Shown here in pieces: positions 1-4,959 of a stretch of 5,557 nt of DNA. The first letter of the stretch is position 1. Each line of letters starts with the position of its first letter. The notes beneath the pieces are model-generated. The model was not told where the DNA came from and did no database searches. It saw nothing but the letters and a program-made list of their open reading frames with translations. The stretch is from Streptosporangiaceae bacterium (lineage in GTDB: Bacteria; Actinomycetota; Actinomycetes; Streptosporangiales; Streptosporangiaceae). The position numbers were made by a program, and so were the translations under genes. The stretch spans positions 1-5,557 of the forward strand of contig JAICWX010000465.1 of the NCBI GenBank assembly GCA_025934635.1, read 5' to 3'.

Positions 1-2
1 AG

Positions 3-200
3 CTCGCCGAGCGGCTCGGGGTCGACATGGACCAGGCCTTCGCGCTGCTCCGCGACCGCGCCCGGACCACCAACCGCCGCCTGTCCGACCTGGCCCGCGC
101 CTTCATCGACGGCACCGAACCCCTCACCACCCCCGACCCGGGCCTAGAACGCAGTCCCCGCAGTAACGGTCCGGCCCAGGGGGCGACAGGCGGTAGATAA
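3..200 (+). CDS. ANTAR-domain protein, C-terminal fragment (5' end outside window)
   Basis: This frame is open from the left edge and ends at TAA 198-200, giving 65 visible residues. Residues 1-36 fit the last helices of an ANTAR domain: an LAERLGVDMDQAFALLRDRA segment, then a TNRRLSDLARAFID segment with the usual alternation of hydrophobic and Arg/Asp residues. ANTAR domains bind paired stem-loops in nascent RNA and act as antiterminators. In actinomycetes they usually sit behind a GAF or receiver domain, but that part lies outside the window. Residues from about 40 onward are a Pro/Gly/Arg-rich tail without domain character. This tail is exactly the part that overlaps the convergent methyltransferase-FhuF gene. 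The family call is fairly firm. The sensor type and RNA target cannot be seen. Confidence 0.85.
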   Translation, partial: LAERLGVDMDQAFALLRDRARTTNRRLSDLARAFIDGTEPLTTPDPGLERSPRSNGPAQGATGGR

Positions 201-1767
201 GGCAGCAGTTCCGGCGGCGGAAGCCCGCACCTGGGTTTCCCTGGTAGGTACCCGCCAGGGCCGGGTACCGCAAGACCGTTGCCGCGGTGCTGGCCGCCGC
301 GGCGGCCAGGTCCGGCCGGGCCGCCGCGATCATGGTCGCAGCGCCGTTGGCGGCCGAGGCGACGTTACCCCAGAGCACCTGCGGTGAGACCGCCATCGCC
401 GCCACGGCCTGGACGACCTGCTCGATAAGACCGGCCAGAAGAGCCAGGGGCGCGGCAGTACCCGCCCCGGTCTTTGCCTGCGCCTCCGAGGGCAGGGACA
501 ACCGGAACGGGCCGCCGAGGGTGGGGACCCACCGCGCCTGCGCGGTATCGACGGACAGCGTCCAGCCGGCCGCGGCGGCACCGAGGACGGGCGACAGCAG
601 CCGGGCACACAGCCCCAGCTGCGCGATTGAGGCCGCGACCCGGAACTCGACGCCGTCGGCCGGGCATCCGGCGGTGGCCGCGAGCCGCACGCGAACCTCG
701 CCGATCCGGGCGGCCAGCGCGCCCGGCACGCTTATCAGCTCGCCGAGCGGCCGCCACGGCGGGCACGCCGCCGAGCCGGGCGGGTGGGAGTCCACGGCGA
801 AGTACGGGCCGAACGTGGCCAGCTCCGCCAGCCGCCCAGCTGGGGCTGGCCGGGCGGCTGGACCAGTGGCTGGCAGGGAGCCTTGGCTCACGCGCCGACG
901 GGGCCCTTCCTGGGGCGGCTGGGATGGTTGAGGGTTTGCCGCCTTGGGAGATCTGGCCGTCTTGGCGGGTGCGGCGGAGCGGGGGCCGGCGGTCGCGGCG
1001 AGCAAGCCGGCCGAACGGCGGCGATCGGCGGGGGTGTCCCCCTTCGCACCGGTGTCCGCGACCTGCCAGCCGGTCCGGGCGAGCAGGGCCGCGGCCTCGC
1101 CCGCCCCGAAGAAGGACCGGGCCGGCTCCCCCAGCGCGGCGACCGTGGACTGGAAGCGGGCCCGCCTCCCGTCCGCGGCCGGGCGGGACGTGGACACGCT
1201 GACGGCCAGCTGGCTGCCGGGCGCGGCGACCTGCCGGAACTGGTCGAGGACGTTCTCCAGGACGGCGGGCTCGAGGTAGACGGCCACCCCCTCGAGCAGG
1301 AACAGGGCGGGCGCGTCCGCGTCGAGTCCGGCCGTGCGCAGCCGGTCCGCCACCGGGTCGCGGGTGAAGTCGGCCTCGACGAACTGCACTCCGGTGGCCG
1401 CGATGCCGAGCCGCTTCAGCCGGGCGAGCTTGTCGTGCTGGGTCGCGGGATGGTCGACCTCGAACCAGCGGACGCCCGGCTTGGCGTAGCGCAGCGACCG
1501 TCCGTCGTATCCGGCCGCGCCGACGACGACCTGCCGGACGCCGCGGTCGATGGCGCCGGTCACGATCCGGTCGAAGAACGACGTGCGCGCCGCGAGGTAC
1601 TCGCTCATCCAGCTGGCCTCGACGGTGAGGCCGTCCACGACGTCGGCGGCCAGCGTGTCCTCGGCGGCGGGATCGCCGTAGTCAGCGGCGGCCCGGGTGA
1701 ACCCGAGCCGGTACGCCGCTACCCGGCGCGCGGTGGCAGAAGGACCCCCGTCTTCCATTTGGCCCAT
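124..1767 (-). CDS. Fused LCMT-like SAM methyltransferase and FhuF-like (2Fe-2S) protein
   Basis: One uninterrupted 547-residue frame holds two domains. Residues 11-262 resemble class I SAM-dependent methyltransferases of the TIGR00027/leucine carboxyl methyltransferase type. The SAM loop is VVGAAGYDGRSLRY (81-94), the acidic strand WFEVDHP is at 101-107, and LLEGVAVYL is at 157-165. Residues 263-308 are a Pro/Ala/Arg/Lys-rich linker. Residues 312-547 match actinobacterial FhuF-like ferric-siderophore reductase proteins: GPYFAVDSH (320-328), RVAASIAQLGL (376-386), WGNVASAANGA (466-476), and a terminal cluster motif with C521, C522, C536 and C539. FhuF-type proteins reduce ferric siderophores to release iron. 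The methyl acceptor is unknown. I chose ATG 1767; ATG 1758 is also possible and has a CAGAAT -10-like box 7 nt upstream. A GTG at 891 (residue 293) in the linker, with AGGAAGG 13 nt upstream, could start a separate FhuF-like protein. The gene's 3' end overlaps the ANTAR gene. Confidence 0.88.
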   Translation of the reverse strand: MGQMEDGGPSATARRVAAYRLGFTRAAADYGDPAAEDTLAADVVDGLTVEASWMSEYLAARTSFFDRIVTGAIDRGVRQVVVGAAGYDGRSLRYAKPGVRWFEVDHPATQHDKLARLKRLGIAATGVQFVEADFTRDPVADRLRTAGLDADAPALFLLEGVAVYLEPAVLENVLDQFRQVAAPGSQLAVSVSTSRPAADGRRARFQSTVAALGEPARSFFGAGEAAALLARTGWQVADTGAKGDTPADRRRSAGLLAATAGPRSAAPAKTARSPKAANPQPSQPPQEGPRRRVSQGSLPATGPAARPAPAGRLAELATFGPYFAVDSHPPGSAACPPWRPLGELISVPGALAARIGEVRVRLAATAGCPADGVEFRVAASIAQLGLCARLLSPVLGAAAAGWTLSVDTAQARWVPTLGGPFRLSLPSEAQAKTGAGTAAPLALLAGLIEQVVQAVAAMAVSPQVLWGNVASAANGAATMIAAARPDLAAAAASTAATVLRYPALAGTYQGNPGAGFRRRNCCLIYRLSPPGPDRYCGDCVLGPGRGW

Positions 1768-1786
1768 TCTGTCACGGGGCTACTGT
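1759..1786 (+). promoter_or_regulatory. Probable leaderless promoter of the OsmC-family gene
   Basis: TACTGT (1781-1786) fits a TANNNT -10 box and lies 7 nt before ATG 1794, so transcription would start at or next to the start codon. TTGGCC (1759-1764), at a 16-bp spacing, is a weak -35 candidate. There is no good Shine-Dalgarno sequence before the ATG, which agrees with leaderless translation. The -35 candidate lies inside the first codons of the divergent methyltransferase gene, so transcription of the two genes may interfere. Confidence 0.55.
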
Positions 1787-1793
1787 GGCCAGC

Positions 1794-2225
1794 ATGGCGA
1801 CAGATCCCGCGCACCGCAGCGTCCGGCTCGAGCGCATCGAGAACGGCACGTTCCTCGTCACGAACGACCGCGGCGGCGAACTCCGGATCAGCACCGGCAT
1901 CAGCGGGAGCAGTGACTTCACGCCGGTCGACCTGCTGCTGGCCGGGATCGGCGGCTGTACCGCGATGGACGTCGACGCTCTGACGTCGCGCCGGGCCGAA
2001 CCGGACGCGTTCGAGGTCGCCGTGGACGCGGAGAAGGTCCGCGATCAGGCCGGCAACCACCTGACCGGCATCGTGGTGAGCTTCCGGGTCCGGTTCCCCG
2101 ACGGCGAGGGGGGCGACAAGGCCCGGGCGCTGCTGCCGGACGCGGTCTCCAAGTCGCACGACCGGCTGTGCACGGTGAGCCGGACGGTGGAGCTCGGCAC
2201 CCCCATCGCTGACCGGATCGTATGA
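1794..2225 (+). CDS. OsmC-family protein (probable peroxide/thiol redox protein)
   Basis: The product has 143 residues, the normal size for the OsmC/YhfA family. These cytosolic proteins use two cysteines to reduce organic hydroperoxides. The family core is visible as SDFTPVDLLLAGIGGCTAMD (40-59), with the first redox cysteine C55 at the start of the central helix. The second is C126 in the segment SHDRLCTVSRTVELGTPI (121-138). Both catalytic cysteines are therefore kept. I chose ATG 1794 because TACTGT lies 7 nt upstream; an in-frame GTG at 1785 is less likely because it falls within that -10 box. The stop codon overlaps the ATG of the AraC-type gene (ATGA, 2222-2225), so the two genes are probably translationally coupled. 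The physiological substrate is unknown. Peroxidase activity is inferred from the family. Confidence 0.9.
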   Translation: MATDPAHRSVRLERIENGTFLVTNDRGGELRISTGISGSSDFTPVDLLLAGIGGCTAMDVDALTSRRAEPDAFEVAVDAEKVRDQAGNHLTGIVVSFRVRFPDGEGGDKARALLPDAVSKSHDRLCTVSRTVELGTPIADRIV

Positions 2226-2650
2226 AATCAGCGGACGTGTCCTCGCTGCGGATGCTGCGGCAGGCCAGGGACCGGATCGACCGCGACTATGCGGAGCGGA
2301 TCGACATCCCGGCGCTGGCGGCCGGGGCCGGCTATTCGCGTGAGCATTTCATCCGCGCCTTCCGCGCGGCCTACGGGGAGACGCCCGGCCGCTACCGGAC
2401 CAGGCGGCGGGTCGAGCGGGCCTGCGAGCTGCTGCGCTCGGCCAACCTGACCGTGACCGAGATCTGCCACCTGGTCGGCTTCACCAGCCTGGGCACGTTC
2501 AGCGCGCGGTTCGCCGAGATCACCGGCGTCTCCCCCACCGCCTACCGGCGCCAGGCGGCCGAACGGGGTGGCCCGGCGCCCATCCCCGGCTGCTTCGTGC
2601 TGATGTGGCGGACCGGCCTGCCGGCGGCCAGGGAAGACATCACTTCCTGA
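2222..2650 (+). CDS. Short AraC/XylS-type transcriptional regulator
   Basis: The 142-residue protein is essentially an AraC DNA-binding domain alone. The first helix-turn-helix is at about 28-50 (DIPALAAGAGYSREHFIRAF). The second is at about 76-100 (TVTEICHLVGFTSLGTFSARF), followed by the family-typical GVSPTAYRRQ (102-111). No N-terminal effector domain is present. About 30 extra residues (112-142) form a tail containing PGCFVLMW, and their role is unclear. Short AraC proteins of this shape are often found next to VOC/glyoxalase-like genes in actinobacteria, as here. The ATG lies inside the OsmC gene's stop region (4-nt overlap) without a convincing ribosome site, so coupling to OsmC translation is likely. 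It probably regulates this cluster, but no operator repeat is evident. The ligand, if any, is unknown. Confidence 0.9.
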   Translation: MKSADVSSLRMLRQARDRIDRDYAERIDIPALAAGAGYSREHFIRAFRAAYGETPGRYRTRRRVERACELLRSANLTVTEICHLVGFTSLGTFSARFAEITGVSPTAYRRQAAERGGPAPIPGCFVLMWRTGLPAAREDITS

Positions 2651-2674
2651 GAAGCGCGCCGCCGTCGCCGACCG

Positions 2675-2680
2675 TAAAGT
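2675..2680 (+). promoter_or_regulatory. -10 box of a probable leaderless promoter before the VOC gene
   Basis: TAAAGT fits TANNNT and is followed by exactly 6 nt before ATG 2687, which places the transcription start at the A of the ATG. No clear -35 hexamer is seen 16-18 bp upstream. The 36-nt gap after the AraC-type gene has no ribosome-binding site. The VOC gene may thus be transcribed on its own as well as by read-through from the OsmC promoter. Confidence 0.5.
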
Positions 2681-2686
2681 CGCAGC

Positions 2687-3112
2687 ATGATTACAGGAAT
2701 CTCGATCGTGTCGGTCTGGGTGCTCGACCAGGACGCGGCCAAGGAGTTCTACGAGAAAAAGCTCGGCTTCACCGTCACCACCGACTTCACGATGGAAAAC
2801 GGCATGCGCTGGCTGACCGTCCGGCCGCCCGGCAGCCAGACCCAGGAGCTGGTGCTGATGGACCCGCTGCACTCGATGCTGGACGAGGAGACCGCCCAGC
2901 AGGTCCGGGCGCTGGTCGCGAAGGGGGCGCTGTCGCCCGGGGTGATGGCGACCACGGACTGCAAGGGCGACTACGACACGCTGGCCGGACGCGGCGTCGA
3001 GTTCACCCAGGAGCCGGCCGAGCGACCTTACGGGACCGAGGCCGTCATGCGCGACGACTCGGGCAACTGGTTCAGCTTCACCCAGCGCAAGTACCTGGAG
3101 GGCAAGACCTGA
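2687..3112 (+). CDS. Small VOC-superfamily (glyoxalase-like) protein
   Basis: The 141-residue product has the two beta-alpha-beta-beta-beta halves of a VOC fold: SIVSVWVLDQDAAKEFYEKK (6-25) leads to RWLTVRPPGS (41-50) and QELVLMDP (53-60). The second half has VEFTQEPAERPYGTEAVMRD (104-123), followed by SGNWFSFTQ (125-133). VOC proteins include glyoxalase I, dioxygenases and resistance proteins. The spacing and the RPYG...D.(S/A)GN pattern match the small uncharacterised actinobacterial type often paired with a short AraC regulator. The classical first metal-ligand histidine is not present in the opening strand; E54 and Q133 occupy plausible ligand positions, so catalysis cannot be assumed. 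It follows the AraC-type gene by 36 nt. Its last 35 nt overlap the convergent UvrC-like gene. Confidence 0.88.
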   Translation: MITGISIVSVWVLDQDAAKEFYEKKLGFTVTTDFTMENGMRWLTVRPPGSQTQELVLMDPLHSMLDEETAQQVRALVAKGALSPGVMATTDCKGDYDTLAGRGVEFTQEPAERPYGTEAVMRDDSGNWFSFTQRKYLEGKT

Positions 3113-4052
3113 GCCGGGCCGCCAGTTCGGCACGCGGCGAGCGCAGGCGAGCCGCCAAGTCAGCACTGCGGTGGGCGAAGGCGGTCCAGCCGGGCGGGGA
3201 CTGCTCCAGGTAACGGCGGGCGGCGGCGGGCGGGCAGGGGCGCTGCCGCCAGCCCGCCAGCCGGCCGCCGCGGATCTCGAAGCAGACGAGCACGCCGCCG
3301 GCCCAGCCGTATACGTCGGCGTCCGGCAGATCGCGCTGGTCCCTGGTGACCTTCTGCTCGGCGGTGATCCAGTCCACGGCCTCGAGCTCGGCCTGCAGCT
3401 TCCCGGCGAACTCGAAAGCCAGCGCGGTGGCGGCCGCGTCGCGGCGCGCGGTCAGTTCCGCGCGCAGCGCGGCCACCGCGGCCTGGTCCCGGTCCAGGAC
3501 GGCGGCGATGCCCCGGGCCAGCCCGGCCCGCGCGGCGGGAGCGACACCGCGGACCAGGGCCAGCTCACGCCCGGTCCCGGCCTGATGGTCGGCGGCGTGG
3601 CCGAGCGGCAGCACCCGGTTCAGCCCGGACACGCCGTCACGGACCTTCTGGCCGCCCAGGTAGGGGCCGAAGTCACCGGGCGCCGGCTGGCGTATCACGG
3701 TCAGGCCGGGGGTGCGGGCAGCGGTGCTGAGCCTGATCCAGACCTCGGATTCCTGGCCGCCCGGGCTGCGGTTCCAGGGCGGGAGCCGCCGTTCGAGCAG
3801 GTTCCGCTCCAGCCAGGCGGCCTCGTGCGCGGAGTCGCACGGGACCGCCTCGACCCGGGCGATCCGGGCCACCATCGGGGCCAGGTGAGCCCGGTCGCCG
3901 AGGTCGCGCCAGTACGACTGGACCCGGCGGCGCAGGCTGACCGCGCGGCCGATGTACAGGACCCGGCCGGCCTGGTCGCGGAAGCGGTAGACGCCCGGAG
4001 TCAGCGGGAGCGCGGCCGCGGCCCGGGCCGCCGGGATGTCCGGGGAGGCCAC
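3078..4052 (-). CDS. UvrC-like / Cho-like GIY-YIG nuclease
   Basis: The product resembles the N-terminal half of UvrC, the nucleotide excision repair nuclease that incises 3' of a lesion. Numbering from GTG 4052, the order is: GIY-YIG domain with PGVYRF (19-24), LYIGRAVSLRRRV (32-44) and the metal-binding glutamate E82 in LERNLLERRLPPWN; then FGPYLGG (128-134); a UvrB-binding UVR-like helix ALAFEFAGKLQAELEAVDWI (210-229); and a vestige of the post-UVR region (RDLPDADVY through EIRGGRLAG, about 241-267). The catalytic RNase H-like core and HhH domains of full UvrC are missing, as in E. coli Cho. The same architecture forms the C-terminal part of mycobacterial Rv2191. GTG 4052 is preferred because TTGACG (-35), an 18-bp gap, TGGGCT (-10-like) and 6 nt precede it. 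A longer form from ATG 4184 would add 44 non-conserved-looking residues. Its 3' end overlaps the VOC gene. Confidence 0.85.
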   Translation of the reverse strand: MASPDIPAARAAAALPLTPGVYRFRDQAGRVLYIGRAVSLRRRVQSYWRDLGDRAHLAPMVARIARVEAVPCDSAHEAAWLERNLLERRLPPWNRSPGGQESEVWIRLSTAARTPGLTVIRQPAPGDFGPYLGGQKVRDGVSGLNRVLPLGHAADHQAGTGRELALVRGVAPAARAGLARGIAAVLDRDQAAVAALRAELTARRDAAATALAFEFAGKLQAELEAVDWITAEQKVTRDQRDLPDADVYGWAGGVLVCFEIRGGRLAGWRQRPCPPAAARRYLEQSPPGWTAFAHRSADLAARLRSPRAELAARLRSCPPGTCAG

Positions 4053-4058
4053 TACCCG

Positions 4059-4088
4059 AGCCCACTGCAACCGGGTGGCCGGCGTCAA
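4059..4088 (-). promoter_or_regulatory. Possible promoter of the UvrC-like gene
   Basis: On the minus strand, TTGACG (4083-4088) is a near-consensus -35. After an 18-bp spacer comes TGGGCT (4059-4064), a weak -10 with both end T residues kept. Six nt later is GTG 4052, the same leaderless geometry seen elsewhere in the window. The poor -10 keeps confidence low. Confidence 0.35.
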
Positions 4089-4201
4089 GAGGGCTCGCAG
4101 TGAGCGAAGGCGGATACCGGGCTCGTTCGGGATGAATGGGTCGTGACCGTCAACCGGGGTGCGGCGGTCCGTGCGGCGGTGCATGCGGCCGGCCGCTGCT
4201 C

Positions 4202-4207
4202 TACAGT
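4202..4207 (+). promoter_or_regulatory. -10 box of a probable leaderless promoter before the DUF1707 gene
   Basis: TACAGT matches TANNNT closely and is followed by 6 nt and ATG 4214, so the transcript would begin at the start codon. No ribosome-binding site precedes the ATG and no good -35 is visible. The box also decides the start, since the upstream in-frame extension from 4136 would lie before the promoter. Confidence 0.55.
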
Positions 4208-4213
4208 TTGTCC

Positions 4214-4870
4214 ATGGCGGAATCGGAACCCGGCGGTGAGATCGCCCGCAGCGAGTTGCGCGCCTCGCACGAGGACAGGGACCGGGTGGTCGAGCTGCTG
4301 CGGGTTTCGGCCGGGGACGGGCGGCTGACCGCGGAGGAACTCGACGAGCGGCTGGAACAGGCCATGACCGCGCGGACCTACGGCGAGCTGGCCCGGCTGG
4401 TCGCCGACCTGCCCGTGCACGGAGGGCCGGTGGCGGTGCCGGCCCCGGCGGCAGCGGCGGTACGGGCCAAGGACGTGGTGCGCATCGACACTCGCAGCGG
4501 GCACGTCAAACGGGTCGACCGCTGGGTCGTACCGCAGCGGATGGAAGTCAAGGTGACCAGCGGCAGCGTGCTGCTCGACTTCACCCAGGCCCAGATCACC
4601 CAGCCCGTCCTCAAGCTCGACGTCGACGTGCGCAGCGGGCACATCCGGCTGCTGACCAGGCCGGGGATCGTAGTGGACTCCGACGACGTCGTCATCCGCA
4701 GCGGCCACGTCCGGGTCAAGGCACCGTGGGGTCCCGACGTCCCGGTCCAGCTGCACATCGAGGTGACCGGCAAGGTGGGCAGCGGCCACCTGGTGGCCCG
4801 GCCGCGGCGCCGGAACCTGTGGCAGTGGCTCACCCGGCAGCCCATGCCGTACGCGATCACCGCGCGCTGA
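4214..4870 (+). CDS. DUF1707 protein with C-terminal SGH beta-strand repeats
   Basis: The 218-residue product begins with a DUF1707 domain at about 14-67, with the hallmarks LRASHEDRDRVVELL (15-29), GDGRLTAEELDERL (35-48) and ARTYGELARLVADLP (53-67). DUF1707 is a short domain found almost only in actinobacteria, often attached to membrane or adhesin-like segments. Its function is unknown. Here there is no signal peptide or membrane helix, so the protein is probably cytosolic. After an Ala/Pro linker (71-83), the rest is built from short strands carrying SGH or SGS at 95, 116, 141, 163 and 190, each followed by alternating hydrophobic residues. This resembles the beta-helix-like DUF4097 family. 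The end (193-218) is basic, with Trp residues. The start is fixed by the TACAGT box 6 nt upstream. Confidence 0.87.
   Translation: MAESEPGGEIARSELRASHEDRDRVVELLRVSAGDGRLTAEELDERLEQAMTARTYGELARLVADLPVHGGPVAVPAPAAAAVRAKDVVRIDTRSGHVKRVDRWVVPQRMEVKVTSGSVLLDFTQAQITQPVLKLDVDVRSGHIRLLTRPGIVVDSDDVVIRSGHVRVKAPWGPDVPVQLHIEVTGKVGSGHLVARPRRRNLWQWLTRQPMPYAITAR
4493..4790 (+). repeat. Imperfect coding repeat CGCAGCGGSCAC (SGH strands)
   Basis: The unit is seen at 4493-4507, 4631-4648, 4697-4714 and more weakly at 4778-4790, with a related AGCGGCAGC copy near 4558. All copies are in the same frame and encode (R/G)SGH followed by two or more alternating hydrophobic residues. Spacing varies (about 22-46 codons), so these are structural protein repeats and not a tandem DNA array. 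Confidence 0.55.
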
Positions 4871-4880
4871 CCTTGGATTG

Positions 4881-4909
4881 AGCGCCGTCCGCAGGGTCCG
4901 GCGGGCGCT
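4881..4909. other. Weak inverted repeat after the DUF1707 gene
   Basis: AGCGCC (4881-4886) is complementary to GGCGCT (4904-4909) across a 17-nt loop; an alternative inner pairing is GCCG/CGGC. It lies 10 nt after the DUF1707 stop but has no T-tract, and it touches the candidate -10 box of the next gene. It could be a weak terminator or chance pairing in GC-rich DNA. Confidence 0.22.
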
Positions 4910-4914
4910 AAGGT
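4909..4914 (+). promoter_or_regulatory. Possible -10 box of the tandem-VOC gene
   Basis: TAAGGT fits TANNNT. The expected transcription start near 4921 would give a leader of about 39 nt carrying GGGAG (4943-4947), 12 nt before ATG 4960. Unlike the other genes here, this one would be leadered. No matching -35 was found. Confidence 0.3.
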
Positions 4915-4959
4915 GGGCTGCACTGGTGATGCGAGCTGATGCGGGAGTACGACCGGATA

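Noticed and set aside
287..1202. Further plus-strand open frames opposite the FhuF-like domain and linker
   Set aside because: Compositions are low-complexity Arg/Pro/Ala and the minus strand holds recognisable FhuF-like motifs with the four cysteines.
784..1983. 399-residue plus-strand open frame opposite the methyltransferase
   Set aside because: It is antisense to a clear methyltransferase and to the start of the OsmC gene, has a Gly/Arg/Pro-rich composition, and shows no domain. Long antisense frames are expected in DNA this GC-rich.
2228..3166. 312-residue minus-strand open frame across the AraC and VOC genes
   Set aside because: It spans two recognisable genes and the gap between them and has no domain-like pattern.
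3171..4103. 310-residue plus-strand open frame opposite the UvrC-like gene
   Set aside because: The minus strand carries conserved GIY-YIG and UVR features, while this frame is Gly/Arg/Pro-rich with no motif.
4053..4184. N-terminal extension of the UvrC-like protein to ATG 4184
   Set aside because: The 44 added residues look non-conserved, and a -35/-10-like pair lies just before GTG 4052. It is kept only as an alternative start.
4136..4213. Upstream extension of the DUF1707 protein
   Set aside because: It would start before the TACAGT -10 box, and its Cys/Gly/Arg-rich translation does not resemble the family.
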